A stretch of DNA of 64,000 bases from Sphingobacterium sp. R2 (lineage in GTDB: Bacteria; Bacteroidota; Bacteroidia; Sphingobacteriales; Sphingobacteriaceae): the NCBI RefSeq assembly GCF_040760075.1, contig NZ_CP142884.1, positions 2,108,001-2,172,000 on the forward strand, given 5' to 3'. Below the pieces are notes generated by a model. The model was given only the letters and a program-made list of their open reading frames with translations, did no database searches and was not told where the DNA came from. Shown one piece after another: positions 1 through 9,546 of the stretch. Both the position numbers and the translations under genes were made by a program. The first letter of the stretch is position 1; each line of letters starts with the position of its first letter.

Positions 1-389
1 GTACAAGTATTCCGATCTCTTGGATCTTATCGATTGTTGTAAACATCGGTATGTGGTTTGAACGTTTTGTAATTATCGTGACTTCATTGCACCGTGATTA
101 CTTACCTTCATCTTGGGCAATGTTCTACCCAACTTGGACAGACGTAGGGATCTTTGTAGGTTCGATTGGACTTTTCTTTACATTGTTCTTATTGTTCTTA
201 CGTTTCTTACCGGGTATTGCTATCGCCGAAGTGAAATTGTTGTTGAAATCATCTTCATTACAACATAAAACTAAGTTGGCTCAAGAAGGTGCATTCCCTG
301 ACGAACAAGTGAAGTACTTCCAAGAATCATTGGAGAAATATGATTCAGTGACAGAAGAAGAGATTAAAGAATTATCAGTTAGAAAATAA
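1..389 (+). CDS. actC: Alternative complex III subunit ActC (NrfD-like membrane protein), C-terminal part only
   Basis: The reading frame is open from base 3 and ends at the TAA at 387-389, so about 128 C-terminal residues are visible and the 5' part lies outside the window. Two hydrophobic helices can be seen, one containing [17 protein letters not shown] and one containing [19 protein letters not shown], followed by a charged cytoplasmic tail. This pattern, directly followed by DUF3341, cytochrome c and a second membrane subunit, matches ActC of alternative complex III, an NrfD/PsrC-family quinol-binding subunit of the inner membrane. An internal ATG at 51 lies within the first helix and is not the real start. 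The next gene follows after 6 bases. Confidence 0.9.
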   Translation, partial: TSIPISWILSIVVNIGMWFERFVIIVTSLHRDYLPSSWAMFYPTWTDVGIFVGSIGLFFTLFLLFLRFLPGIAIAEVKLLLKSSSLQHKTKLAQEGAFPDEQVKYFQESLEKYDSVTEEEIKELSVRK

Positions 390-395
390 TCAGCA

Positions 396-932
396 ATGAG
401 CAATACAAAATATATATTAGGTAGTTTTGCGGATCCCGATGATATGATGCATGGGATCGACAAATTGCAAGCAAACAATATAAGTATTTACGACTGCTTT
501 ACTCCGATGCCTATTCACGGTATCGAGGCAAAGCTGGGTGTGAAACCTTCTCGCTTGCCTATCGCAGCATTTTGCTTTGGAGCATTAGGAACGACATTAG
601 GTTTTAGTTTGTTGTATTATACAATGGCGTACGATTGGCCGATGAATATCGGTGGTAAGCCATCTTTTGGTATGCCGAACTTTGTTCCGGTTACGTTTGA
701 GGTTACGATTTTATTGTGTGCTTTGGGTATGGTTGCTACATTCTTCTTCCGTAACCACTTATTCCCTGGACGTGCACCTCGTGTAATGGACTTGAGAGCA
801 ACAGATGACCGTTTCATCCTTGCAGTAGATGCCAATGAAAATACAGATCACGCTTTGATCGATAGCTTATTGAAAGAAGCTGGTGCTGTTGAAGTTAAGT
901 ACAATGATAGAAAATATGTTAGCTATGAATAA
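396..932 (+). CDS. actD: Alternative complex III subunit ActD (DUF3341)
   Basis: This 178-residue protein belongs to the DUF3341/ActD family, a small inner-membrane subunit of the quinol:electron-acceptor oxidoreductase ACIII. The soluble N-terminus begins with a typical YILGSFADPDDMMHGIDKL segment, and two transmembrane helices follow at roughly residues 54-77 and 97-119. The C-terminal part is a small soluble alpha/beta segment ending in a GAVEVKYND-like strand. The ATG at 396 lies 6 bases after actC, and the stop overlaps the start of actE by 8 bases, so the genes are surely co-transcribed. Its exact role in the complex is structural rather than redox, since no cofactor-binding residues are apparent. 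Confidence 0.93.
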   Translation: MSNTKYILGSFADPDDMMHGIDKLQANNISIYDCFTPMPIHGIEAKLGVKPSRLPIAAFCFGALGTTLGFSLLYYTMAYDWPMNIGGKPSFGMPNFVPVTFEVTILLCALGMVATFFFRNHLFPGRAPRVMDLRATDDRFILAVDANENTDHALIDSLLKEAGAVEVKYNDRKYVSYE

Positions 933-1554
933 GAAGAATTTACTTGGAACGCTTTGCGCCGCTGTGGCATTGACAGCACTTGTTTCTTCTTGTGGTGACA
1001 AAACAACTCGTAGTACAGGTTTAGAGTTTTCTCGTAACATGTACGATCCGCTTGCTTTCAATCCGGATCAACCTAATGCGAATTTTGCTGATGGTAAAAC
1101 AGCACAAACACCTCCTAAAGGTACAGATCCTATCGGTTTTACTCGTTTTGAGTATGCCAATACATTAGAGGATTATGAGCGTGCCGGAAGAGAAGTAAAA
1201 AGTCCTTTGGTCGTAAATGCCGAAAATCTTGAAAAAGGTAAAGCTTTGTTCACTACGTATTGCTCTGTATGCCATGGTGTAGAGGGTAAAGGTGATGGTC
1301 CTATCACCAAAGATCGTAGCGTGACAGATTCAAGAGGTACCCGTCAATTAGAGAACTTCCCGCCGCCACCATCTTATCAGCGCACAGATGCGGCGAACTC
1401 TTCACGAGGTGGTTTGATGGCTGACTTGACTGATGGTAAAATTTACCATACAATTTATTACGGACACAACTCCATGGGATCACATGCATCTCAATTATCT
1501 CCAGAGGAGAGATGGAAAGTTGTTATGTATGTTCACGAATTACAAAAGAAATAA
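925..1554 (+). CDS. actE: Alternative complex III subunit ActE, monoheme cytochrome c lipoprotein
   Basis: This is a 209-residue c-type cytochrome. The ATG at 925 gives a lipoprotein signal with lipobox LVSSC (Cys23). In-frame ATGs at 883, 904 and 916 would only extend the protein into actD. One heme-binding CSVCH motif (Cys113, Cys116, His117) is present, and Met184 in NSMGSHA is the probable second axial ligand. The protein is expected to be anchored to the outer face of the inner membrane and to pass electrons from ACIII towards the oxidase. It overlaps actD by 8 bases and precedes actF by 19 bases. Only one heme motif is present, as usual for ActE. Confidence 0.93.
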   Translation: MNKKNLLGTLCAAVALTALVSSCGDKTTRSTGLEFSRNMYDPLAFNPDQPNANFADGKTAQTPPKGTDPIGFTRFEYANTLEDYERAGREVKSPLVVNAENLEKGKALFTTYCSVCHGVEGKGDGPITKDRSVTDSRGTRQLENFPPPPSYQRTDAANSSRGGLMADLTDGKIYHTIYYGHNSMGSHASQLSPEERWKVVMYVHELQKK

Positions 1555-1573
1555 TCTAACATCAGATATATAA

Positions 1574-2809
1574 ATGGGAACTCACAGTCATCATCACGAT
1601 TATAATTTCAACGAGCGATACGAGTTTGCTGGCAAAGCTAAAATGTTCAGTATTATCGCTGTTGTACTAGGTATAGCTGCTGTAGCTATTGGGTTGCTTT
1701 CGGGCGATCACGTTACTGTAGAGCGTACTTATGCCAACTTGTTATTGATGGGTTATTACTTTACATGTGTATGCGCAGCTGGAACATTCTTTGTTGCCTT
1801 GCAATATGTGACCCAATCTGCATGGTCTGCAGGTTTGGTACGTATACCTCAGGCTATGGCGAGTGTTTTACCAATTGCTTCATTGATTTTATTGGTTATT
1901 GTAGGTTTAGGTTTAACTACACATAATTTATATCATCACTGGAATGCAGACGGTATCACTGATCCGCATAGTACAAATTATGACCCTATCATCGCAGGTA
2001 AGTCTGCTTATTTAAATGTTCCATTCTTCTTGATCCGTCAAGTAGTATTTATGGGTACATATAGCATATTTGCAGTTATTTTTGCGAAGCTTTCTTATAA
2101 GGAAGATTTGGAAGGCGGATTGGCTTCTTATAAAAAGTCATTCAAATTGTCAGCAATCTTCTTGGTTATTTTCGGTTTTACCACGCCTATCTGGTCTTTC
2201 GATACCGTGATGTCTTTAGAAGCACACTGGTTTTCGACGATGTTCGGATGGTATAACTTTGCAGCAATGTGGGTAAGTGGTATTTCATGTATTACCATCA
2301 TTGTTGTTGTATTGAAAAAAGCGGGTTATATGAACTGGGTAAACGAAAATCATTTGCACGATTTGGGTAAATTGATGTTCGGTTTCTCGATCTTCTGGAC
2401 TTACGTCTGGTTTGCACAATTCATGTTAATTTGGTATTCAAATATGCCAGAGGAAACAGTTTATTTCTACAAACGTTGGGAACCGGAATACAAACCTTGG
2501 TTTTGGTTAAGTATTATCATTAACTTTGTGGCACCTTTGTTATTGTTGGTAGACCGCGATGCGAAACGTAAACAAAATGTCATGTTGTTCGTCGGTATTC
2601 TATTATTGGCTGGTCACTGGCTTGATTATTACATCATGATTATGCCAGGTACGGTAGCAGAGCACAGAGGATTTGGTGTCATTGAAATCGGAACTGCGCT
2701 TGGTTTCTTAGGTTTGTTCACTTTCTTAGTGTTTAGCAAATTAAGCAAGCAGGCATTGGTGCCTAAAAATCATCCTTTGTTGGACGAGAGTTTGCATCAC
2801 CAAATATAG
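1574..2809 (+). CDS. actF: Alternative complex III subunit ActF (quinol-binding membrane subunit)
   Basis: This 411-residue polytopic membrane protein has about ten hydrophobic helices after a short His-rich N-terminus (MGTHSHHHDYNF). It resembles ActF, the second NrfD-like core subunit of alternative complex III. Conserved-looking segments include a PIWSFDTVMSLEAHW stretch and a WDYYIMIMPG-like segment near the C-terminus. Its position after actE and before coxB is the expected order in Bacteroidota, where ACIII and the caa3-type oxidase form a supercomplex. No heme or iron-sulfur ligands are seen; those belong to ActA and ActB, which must lie upstream of the window. Confidence 0.93.
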   Translation: MGTHSHHHDYNFNERYEFAGKAKMFSIIAVVLGIAAVAIGLLSGDHVTVERTYANLLLMGYYFTCVCAAGTFFVALQYVTQSAWSAGLVRIPQAMASVLPIASLILLVIVGLGLTTHNLYHHWNADGITDPHSTNYDPIIAGKSAYLNVPFFLIRQVVFMGTYSIFAVIFAKLSYKEDLEGGLASYKKSFKLSAIFLVIFGFTTPIWSFDTVMSLEAHWFSTMFGWYNFAAMWVSGISCITIIVVVLKKAGYMNWVNENHLHDLGKLMFGFSIFWTYVWFAQFMLIWYSNMPEETVYFYKRWEPEYKPWFWLSIIINFVAPLLLLVDRDAKRKQNVMLFVGILLLAGHWLDYYIMIMPGTVAEHRGFGVIEIGTALGFLGLFTFLVFSKLSKQALVPKNHPLLDESLHHQI

Positions 2810-2853
2810 TTTCACTTTTAAAGGAAGGTTACGTAAAAAACGTTATAAAAGAA

Positions 2854-4191
2854 ATGAGCTTTAAATTAAATAATAGATTCAAATCCATCTCGGGTTTTGT
2901 GCTTGCTCTAGGGTTGCTTTTTGCAAATCCTATCCTGGCGAGTCAACAAGATACAGTAGCATCTGATTCTGCAAAAGTGGCAACTACAGCGTTAGCGGCC
3001 CCTGCAGCGACGGATTCGGTTGCAAATGATACAACAGCGGCAGCAGGTACTGCTGCTGTTGCATCTACTAGTTCTGGTACAGAAGCTAGTGCAGCTGCTC
3101 CTGCTGTTGAAGAAGTGAAGCAGATAGACCCTCAGGTTTATAAAAACTTCACATATTATGTGTTGTTGTTCTTAGTTATCTGTACAGTGGTTGCCGTAAT
3201 TGGCAAAGTACTTTCGATCTATGAACTGACAAGAAAAATGAACGGTAAATATAATCCGTTTGCGAATAACACATTTCAATCGTCATTGTTATTCATTTTC
3301 TTGGTCGTATTTCTTTATGGTGTGTATTGGTCCTATGTACATTGGGGAGCAGCTTATTGGCGCTCAGCAGTGACGGAGCATGGCGAGCGTATTGATACCA
3401 TGTTTATCATTACGACAGCGATCACAACATTTGTATTGGTTATTACACACATTCTGTTGCTGACGTTTACATTTTTGTACCGTATGCGGGCAAAACGTCA
3501 AGCTTACTATTACCCTCATAACAATGCAATCGAGAAATTGTGGACAATTGTCCCTGCTGTCGTATTGACAGTATTGGTACTGTTTGGTTTCTTTACGTGG
3601 AGATCAATCACAAATATTCCTGAAGATCTTCAAAAGTCAGCATTACAGGTTGAGGTTCTTGGTGAGCAGTTTCAATGGAATGTTCGTTATGCTGGTTCAG
3701 ATGGCATTATTGGTAAACGTAATTATAAAATGACGACGCCAACTAATCCATACGGTATTGACTTTAATGATAAAAATTCTTGGGATGATATTCAAGGATC
3801 TGAAATTTGGTTGCCTGTCAATAAACCTGTACGTTTCCATATCATTTCAAAAGATATTATTCACTCTTTCTACATTCCGGATTTCCGCGTTCAGATCAAT
3901 GCGGTACCAGGGATGACCAACTATTTCCAATTCACACCTACTGTAACGACAGAAGAGATGCGCGACCGTTTGGGTGATTATAACTATGACTTCGTCATGT
4001 TGTGTAATAAGATCTGTGGATCTGGTCACTACAATATGCAGAAGAAGGTTGTTGTCGTAACAGAGGAGAAATATAAAGAATGGTTAGCTAAGCAAAATAA
4101 ATATTTTACTGAGGATTTGCAAAAAGAGTTCAGTGGAAAAACAGCTAACGTGAAAAAGGATAGTGTACAAGTTACAGCATCTTTGAACTAA
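2854..4191 (+). CDS. coxB: Cytochrome c oxidase subunit II (CuA subunit)
   Basis: The 445-residue precursor starts with a signal peptide that probably ends after Ala29. A long Ala/Thr/Ser-rich linker (about residues 30-90) follows, then two or three membrane helices and the periplasmic cupredoxin domain. The dinuclear CuA site is visible: His337, then Cys384-x3-Cys388-x3-His392-x2-Met395 in CNKICGSGHYNM. There is no fused cytochrome c domain, so electrons presumably come from ActE or a separate cytochrome. Between the two cysteines the usual Glu is Lys; the native ligand there is a backbone carbonyl, so copper binding should be kept. It lies 44 bases after actF and just before coxA. Confidence 0.96.
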   Translation: MSFKLNNRFKSISGFVLALGLLFANPILASQQDTVASDSAKVATTALAAPAATDSVANDTTAAAGTAAVASTSSGTEASAAAPAVEEVKQIDPQVYKNFTYYVLLFLVICTVVAVIGKVLSIYELTRKMNGKYNPFANNTFQSSLLFIFLVVFLYGVYWSYVHWGAAYWRSAVTEHGERIDTMFIITTAITTFVLVITHILLLTFTFLYRMRAKRQAYYYPHNNAIEKLWTIVPAVVLTVLVLFGFFTWRSITNIPEDLQKSALQVEVLGEQFQWNVRYAGSDGIIGKRNYKMTTPTNPYGIDFNDKNSWDDIQGSEIWLPVNKPVRFHIISKDIIHSFYIPDFRVQINAVPGMTNYFQFTPTVTTEEMRDRLGDYNYDFVMLCNKICGSGHYNMQKKVVVVTEEKYKEWLAKQNKYFTEDLQKEFSGKTANVKKDSVQVTASLN

Positions 4192-4219
4192 TTAAGAATT
4201 TTTGAATATAAAATCGAAT

Positions 4220-6091
4220 ATGTCAAGTACAGTAATATCGCATAGCGCTGAACATCACGATTCGCACGGCCATCATCACGAGGAGTCGTTCATCAGAAAG
4301 TATATCTTCTCGGGTGACCACAAGATGATTGCTAAGCAATTCTTGATCACTGGTATCATCATGGCAGTTTTTGCGATGCTTTTATCAGTATTATTCCGTA
4401 TCCAATTAGCATGGCCGGATAAAGAGTTCCCTATATTAGAAGTATTCTTAGGTAAGTGGGCTGAAGGTGGACGTATAAAACCGGAGTTTTTCCTTTCCTT
4501 GGTAACCATTCACGGTACCGTAATGGTATTCTTCGTGTTGACGGCTGGTCTGTCAGGTACTTTTAGTAATTTATTGATTCCATATCAAATCGGAGCACGC
4601 GATATGGCATCTCCTTTTATGAACATGTTGTCCTACTGGTTGTTCTTTGTAGCATCGGTAATTATGGTTGCATCGTTCTTCGTAGAAAGTGGACCTGCTT
4701 CTGCTGGTTGGACAATCTACCCGCCACTATCGGCTGTTCCTACCGCGATCGCAGGATCTGCAACAGGTATGACCTTGTGGTTAGTGAGTATGGTTCTATT
4801 TGTAGCTTCACAGTTGATCGGTGGTATTAACTATGTAAGTACAATTTTGAACATGCGTACAAAAGGAATGGACTTATGGAAAATGCCTTTGACAATCTGG
4901 GCGTTCTTCTTAACTGCTATCGTGGGTATGTTGTCATTCCCAGTATTGGTTTCAGCGGTTGTTCTTCTGATTTTTGACCGTGCTGCTGGTACGTCATTCT
5001 ATTTATCGGATCTTGTTGTTCAAGGACAAATTTTACCAAACGAAGGTGGTTCTCCAATTCTGTTCCAGCACTTGTTCTGGTTCTTAGGTCACCCTGAGGT
5101 ATATATCGTTGTTATGCCAGCTTTGGGTCTAACATCTGAGGTTATTGCTACAAACGCTCGTAAACCAATCTTTGGTTACCATGCCATGGTATATTCTTTA
5201 ATCGGTATTACTGTATTATCGTTTATCGTATGGGGTCACCACATGTTTGTAACGGGTATGAATCCGTTCTTGGGTGGTGTATTTATGATTACAACACTGA
5301 TTATCGCAGTTCCTTCCGCTGTAAAAGCCTTTAATTACCTTGCAACATTGTGGAAAGGTAATATCCGTTTCACTCCTGCAATGATGTTTGCTATCGGTTT
5401 AGTATCCTTCTTTATCTCTGGTGGTTTGACAGGATTGTTCCTAGGTAATGCAGCGTTAGATATCAACTTACACGATACGTATTTTGTTGTTGCCCACTTC
5501 CACTTGGTAATGGGATCGGCGTCAATCTTCGGTATGCTTTGTGGTGTTTACCACTGGTATCCTAAGATGTTCGGTCGTATGATGAACACAAAATTAGGTT
5601 ATTTACACTTTTGGTTGACTTTCATAGGTGCTTATCTGGTATTTTTCCCAATGCACTTTATGGGTATTGATGGTGTTCCCCGCCGGTACTATGCATTTAC
5701 AGAATTTGCTTTCATGGCGAAGTGGGTTTCTGTAAATAAATTGGTTACTTGGGCTGCGATTATCGCTGCCTTAGGTCAGGTAGCATTCTTATGGAATTTC
5801 TTTACATCGATTTTCTTCGGTAAGAAAGCGCCTCAAAATCCTTGGCAATCTAACACATTGGAATGGACTACTCCGGTTGAGCATATTCATGGTAACTGGC
5901 CAGGTGAGATTCCAACTGTGCACCGTTGGCCTTACGATTACAGTAAGCCAGGTCATGGTGAGGATTTTATTCCTCAAGATGTTCCTTTCTCTCAAACCAT
6001 GAGTTCTAACTTACCTCATGATTTTGAAGGAGATGAGGAAGCTGAGCGTATCCAGGCAGAATGGAATGCTCAAAATGGTAGAAAAGACTAA
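4220..6091 (+). CDS. coxA: Cytochrome c oxidase subunit I (A-type heme-copper oxidase core)
   Basis: The 623-residue protein starts at the ATG at 4220; an in-frame TTG at 4202 is less likely. It is the catalytic membrane subunit that reduces O2 and pumps protons. Visible ligands are His98 (heme a), His291 and Tyr295 in GHPEVY (CuB and the cross-linked Tyr), His340 and His341 (CuB), His426 (heme a3) and His428 (heme a). Glu293 in GHPEVY marks an A1-type D-channel, and a K-channel lysine is present in AVPSAVKAF. The N-terminus is rich in His (HHDSHGHHHEE). A strong terminator follows at 6104-6133, so the transcript may partly end here. Confidence 0.97.
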   Translation: MSSTVISHSAEHHDSHGHHHEESFIRKYIFSGDHKMIAKQFLITGIIMAVFAMLLSVLFRIQLAWPDKEFPILEVFLGKWAEGGRIKPEFFLSLVTIHGTVMVFFVLTAGLSGTFSNLLIPYQIGARDMASPFMNMLSYWLFFVASVIMVASFFVESGPASAGWTIYPPLSAVPTAIAGSATGMTLWLVSMVLFVASQLIGGINYVSTILNMRTKGMDLWKMPLTIWAFFLTAIVGMLSFPVLVSAVVLLIFDRAAGTSFYLSDLVVQGQILPNEGGSPILFQHLFWFLGHPEVYIVVMPALGLTSEVIATNARKPIFGYHAMVYSLIGITVLSFIVWGHHMFVTGMNPFLGGVFMITTLIIAVPSAVKAFNYLATLWKGNIRFTPAMMFAIGLVSFFISGGLTGLFLGNAALDINLHDTYFVVAHFHLVMGSASIFGMLCGVYHWYPKMFGRMMNTKLGYLHFWLTFIGAYLVFFPMHFMGIDGVPRRYYAFTEFAFMAKWVSVNKLVTWAAIIAALGQVAFLWNFFTSIFFGKKAPQNPWQSNTLEWTTPVEHIHGNWPGEIPTVHRWPYDYSKPGHGEDFIPQDVPFSQTMSSNLPHDFEGDEEAERIQAEWNAQNGRKD

Positions 6092-6103
6092 TAGAATCTT
6101 ATC

Positions 6104-6133
6104 AATAGAGTAGGAGCAATCCTACTCTATTTT
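6104..6133 (+). terminator. Intrinsic terminator after coxA
   Basis: A perfect 12-bp inverted repeat (arms 6104-6115 and 6120-6131) closes a GCAA loop and runs into a short T-tract. It lies 12 bases after the coxA stop and before ctaA, so it may attenuate read-through from the structural oxidase genes into the assembly genes. Confidence 0.85.
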
Positions 6134-6171
6134 ATAGAAGTTTGTATTTTTTAAGAGGTAGGGGTAGTATT

Positions 6172-7215
6172 ATGTTTCCAGCAGCTGAAAAGCGATTTAT
6201 AAAGACCAATTTGATAACGATCATTGTGTTGTTTTTGGTCATTGTTGCTGGAGGAGTGGTTCGGAGTACAGGGTCAGGTATGGGATGCCCAGATTGGCCA
6301 AAATGTTTTAACCGTATTGTTCCTCCCACAGATATTTCTCAATTACCTCAAGGATATGAACAGCATTATATCGAAGGAAGAGCAAAGAAGAACGAACGTT
6401 TCGCGAAGATTGTAGAATTTTTCGGGGATAAGGAAATGGCTTACAAACTCCGTACCGATAAGAGTATTTTGCAACATGAAGAGTTTAATGTCGCAAAGAC
6501 CTGGACGGAATATATTAATCGGTTGGTCGGTGTTGTTTCTGGATTTTGTTTGTTATTGACAGCGATTTATTCTTTCACCTATTTAAAATTAAGAAGTTCG
6601 ATCGTTGTATGGTCAGTGATCAATCTTTTTGTTGTAGTCCTTCAGGCCTGGTTAGGATCAATTGTTGTATCGACCAATTTAATGCCATGGATTATTACAG
6701 TGCATATGCTTTTGGCGATTGTAATTGTTTGCATTAGTATTTATACTTATTTCAAAGCGGTTACTTTACGAAACAAAAGCCTACTGGTCAATCGTTCTTT
6801 GGGTATATTAAAAGGACTTGCTATAGCTTCTATTTTATTGATGCTAACACAAGTGATTGTCGGTACGGGTGTCCGGGAAGAGGTTGATTTGTTAACCGGT
6901 TCTACCATAGCCCGAACTGATTTTATAACGACTATCGGCCAGCAGTTTGAATTGCATCGCTGGTTGGCATATTGTTCTTTGATTTTAGTAATCGTATTAT
7001 TCTTTTTGGTCCGCACAAGTTTTAATTCGGGGTCTAAGCAGTATAAATTTGCTTTGATTGCACTAATTCTAGTGGGTATCCAAATGCTATCAGGAATTAT
7101 TTTAGCTCGATTTGCAATACCTGCCTTTGCACAGACAACACATTTGGTGGTGGCTACGCTCTTATTTGGAGCGCAGTTTTACTTGTTGTTATTGTTAAAT
7201 AAGCAACGGCACTAA
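6172..7215 (+). CDS. ctaA: Heme A synthase (COX15/CtaA family)
   Basis: This 347-residue membrane protein converts heme O to heme A for the oxidase encoded next to it. The ATG at 6172 is preferred to an in-frame TTG at 6142, because the latter abuts the coxA terminator and because a purine-rich AAGAGGTAGGGG lies just upstream of 6172. The first helix is followed by GGVVRSTGSGMGCPDWPKCF, typical of the family, and several His residues that can ligate heme are seen in the helices (for example VHMLL, LHRWLAY and TTHLVVA). About eight membrane helices are predicted. ctaB follows after 73 bases. Confidence 0.95.
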   Translation: MFPAAEKRFIKTNLITIIVLFLVIVAGGVVRSTGSGMGCPDWPKCFNRIVPPTDISQLPQGYEQHYIEGRAKKNERFAKIVEFFGDKEMAYKLRTDKSILQHEEFNVAKTWTEYINRLVGVVSGFCLLLTAIYSFTYLKLRSSIVVWSVINLFVVVLQAWLGSIVVSTNLMPWIITVHMLLAIVIVCISIYTYFKAVTLRNKSLLVNRSLGILKGLAIASILLMLTQVIVGTGVREEVDLLTGSTIARTDFITTIGQQFELHRWLAYCSLILVIVLFFLVRTSFNSGSKQYKFALIALILVGIQMLSGIILARFAIPAFAQTTHLVVATLLFGAQFYLLLLLNKQRH

Positions 7216-7288
7216 TTACTGCAATCGGGATGTTTATGTTTAAAATGACGTGTTTAATTACACTGATAGTAGGAGGTCTCTTTTAGTT

Positions 7289-8194
7289 ATGAAAGAATTT
7301 ATTTCAGATTTTAAAAAGCTTGTTAAGTTGCGGCTTACGTTGACGGTGGTATTTTCTGCCTCAATTGCTTTTTTGATCGGATCAAAACAACAGGGTGATA
7401 TCGTCTGGATCAACTGGTTATTGTTGACGTTAGGTGGTTTTCTGGTAACAGGGTCTGCCAATGGTTTTAACGAGATTATTGAAAAAGATTTGGATAAACT
7501 GATGAAACGTACGGAAGACAGACCCTTGCCGTCTGGCCGGATGACAACTGGACAAGCTTTGGTATTGAGTGTCTTTATGGGCATATTAGGGACCTTGGTA
7601 CTTGTTCGATTGAATTTCGTAGCGGGTTTGCTATCTGTATTCTGTATTCTTCTTTACGCGTTTATCTATACACCTCTAAAAAGAAAATCGCCAATAGCAG
7701 TGTTTGTCGGTGCGTTTCCGGGTGCATTTCCTCCGTTGATAGGATATTATGCAGCCTTTTCGCAAGATGATTTAGCCTACTATAGTGGACATAACGAAGA
7801 GGCCATTATTATTATTCCTTTTGTATTGTTTGCTATTCAGTTTTTATGGCAGTTTCCGCATTTTTGGGCAATAGCCTGGGTGGTGGATGACGACTATAAA
7901 TTAGCGGGCTTTCGCTTATTACCGACGACAAAACGTGATAAGATATCAGCCTTTATGGTATTTTTAACAGGATTGTTTATGATACCAGCAGGTTTTATAC
8001 CGTATCATTTTGGCTTTGGTGGGATTTGGTTTACGGTTGTATCGGTAATTGGTGGATTGATGTTTGGTTATTATGGTTATTTGCTGTTTAAGAATTGTGA
8101 TATTCCTTCGGCGAAGAAAGTGATGTTTACCTCATTTATCTATCTACCTGTGACACAACTCGTATTATTGCTTAACTTTATTCCGTTGAAATAA
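7289..8194 (+). CDS. ctaB: Protoheme IX farnesyltransferase (heme O synthase)
   Basis: This 301-residue UbiA-family prenyltransferase makes heme O from protoheme and farnesyl diphosphate. The ATG at 7289 is chosen over a GTG at 7250; an AGGAGG at 7271-7276 lies 12 bases before it, a rare Shine-Dalgarno-like sequence in this window. The first Asp-rich prenyl-diphosphate site is seen in NEIIEKDLDKLMKRT, followed by EDRPLPSGR, and a second in DDDYKLAGFRLLP. About eight to nine membrane helices are expected. Its stop overlaps the start of the next gene by one base (TAATG), which implies translational coupling with the subunit III genes. Confidence 0.95.
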   Translation: MKEFISDFKKLVKLRLTLTVVFSASIAFLIGSKQQGDIVWINWLLLTLGGFLVTGSANGFNEIIEKDLDKLMKRTEDRPLPSGRMTTGQALVLSVFMGILGTLVLVRLNFVAGLLSVFCILLYAFIYTPLKRKSPIAVFVGAFPGAFPPLIGYYAAFSQDDLAYYSGHNEEAIIIIPFVLFAIQFLWQFPHFWAIAWVVDDDYKLAGFRLLPTTKRDKISAFMVFLTGLFMIPAGFIPYHFGFGGIWFTVVSVIGGLMFGYYGYLLFKNCDIPSAKKVMFTSFIYLPVTQLVLLLNFIPLK

Positions 8195-8775
8195 TGTTAG
8201 ATATACAAGCACAAACTGACGAGAAGTTAGTACAGAGAAAAGCCCAAAAGTTCAACCTATGGTTGGGTATGTTGGGTATGTTCATGATGTTTGCCGCGTT
8301 ATCCAGTGGTTTCATAGTATATACAGCGAGTGGTGTGGACAAAGGCATTAAGACCTTGTTGCCTAACGCACTTTTGTATAGTACACTGGTGATTGTGGTG
8401 AGTAGTCTGACCATGTTTTTAGCGCATAGATCGGCTAAAAATGGTGAGCGTTCCAAACAGCGGTTGTTTTTGATAGCAACTTTTATTTTGGGAGTCGTAT
8501 TTTTTGCCTTGCAAGTTCATGCTTGGAATGTATTGATCGATAGGGGTGTTTATTTTGTGAATAACAATGCATCGCAATCGTTTGTATATGTTTTTATATG
8601 GATGCACTTGGCGCATATTATTGCGGGTTTGATCGTTTTGATTGGCGCGATTATAGGAATTAACAAACTTCCTAAAGACGGCAATCTTTTCCGCATGGAT
8701 CTTGCCAGTATTTTTTGGCATTTTCTCGATCTTTTATGGATTTATATATATGTTTTCTTACTTTTGAATCAATAA
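8194..8775 (+). CDS. Cytochrome c oxidase subunit III-like protein (first copy)
   Basis: This 193-residue protein with about five membrane helices belongs to the heme-copper oxidase subunit III family. It shows the family-type segments FIWMHLAHIIAGLIVL and ASIFWHFLDLLWIYIYVFL. It starts within the stop of ctaB and is followed 9 bases later by a longer subunit III gene. Two adjacent subunit III-type genes are common in Bacteroidota oxidase clusters; this shorter one lacks the first two helices of classical subunit III. Whether both are in the same complex cannot be told from sequence. Confidence 0.88.
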   Translation: MLDIQAQTDEKLVQRKAQKFNLWLGMLGMFMMFAALSSGFIVYTASGVDKGIKTLLPNALLYSTLVIVVSSLTMFLAHRSAKNGERSKQRLFLIATFILGVVFFALQVHAWNVLIDRGVYFVNNNASQSFVYVFIWMHLAHIIAGLIVLIGAIIGINKLPKDGNLFRMDLASIFWHFLDLLWIYIYVFLLLNQ

Positions 8776-8784
8776 TAGTAAACA

Positions 8785-9519
8785 ATGAGTACAACAGTAT
8801 CGCAATTGGATAAGGTAAAAACTGGTCCATGGAATGGTGGAAAATCACCTTGGAACTTAGAGTATGGAAAAATCATGATGTGGTTTTTCTTGGTAGGGGA
8901 TGCCTTCACATTTTCTGCATTTTTGGTTTATTATGGCGCGCAACGCTTTTCTCATCCAACCTGGCCTGATCCAGATAAGATCTTCCAATCTATCCCTGGA
9001 ATTGCGGAGCATGGTCAGCCATTGGTATTCGTCGGTTTGATGACCTTCATTTTAATTATGTCTTCGGTGACGATGGTGTTGGCCGTTGAGGCAGGCCACC
9101 GTAACCAAAAGAATGAGGTAGTTAAATGGATGTTGTGGACTATTTTGGGTGGTATCTGTTTCGTTGGTTGTCAGGCTATTGAGTGGACTCACTTGCACCA
9201 CATGGGTTTTTGGTTTGGTAAAAATCCAGCAACTGGATTGGAAGGTGATGCTATCAAAACAGCATTATTACCTTATTTCACACACGATATTTCCTATACT
9301 TCCGCGTTACAATTTGCTAACTTGTTCTTTACAATTACTGGTTTTCACGGATTTCACGTTACAGTAGGTATTATTTTAAATATCATCGTGTTATGTATGA
9401 CATTAAATAATACATTTGAAAACCGTGGTTCTTACCTCATGATCGAAAAAGTAGGTTTGTATTGGCACTTTGTGGATTTAGTATGGGTATTTGTTTTTAC
9501 ATTCTTCTACTTAATCTAA
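8785..9519 (+). CDS. coxC: Cytochrome c oxidase subunit III (second copy)
   Basis: This 244-residue, roughly six-helix membrane protein is the longer of the two subunit III genes. It contains the segments KIMMWFFLVGDAFTF near the N-terminus, FHGFHVTVGIILN in the middle and YWHFVDLVWVFVFTFFYL at the C-terminus, all typical of subunit III. Subunit III stabilises proton uptake into subunit I and has no redox centre of its own. It lies 9 bases after the shorter copy and 27 bases before subunit IV. Confidence 0.93.
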   Translation: MSTTVSQLDKVKTGPWNGGKSPWNLEYGKIMMWFFLVGDAFTFSAFLVYYGAQRFSHPTWPDPDKIFQSIPGIAEHGQPLVFVGLMTFILIMSSVTMVLAVEAGHRNQKNEVVKWMLWTILGGICFVGCQAIEWTHLHHMGFWFGKNPATGLEGDAIKTALLPYFTHDISYTSALQFANLFFTITGFHGFHVTVGIILNIIVLCMTLNNTFENRGSYLMIEKVGLYWHFVDLVWVFVFTFFYLI

Positions 9520-9546
9520 TTACGCAATAAATAATTTTAGATAGCT

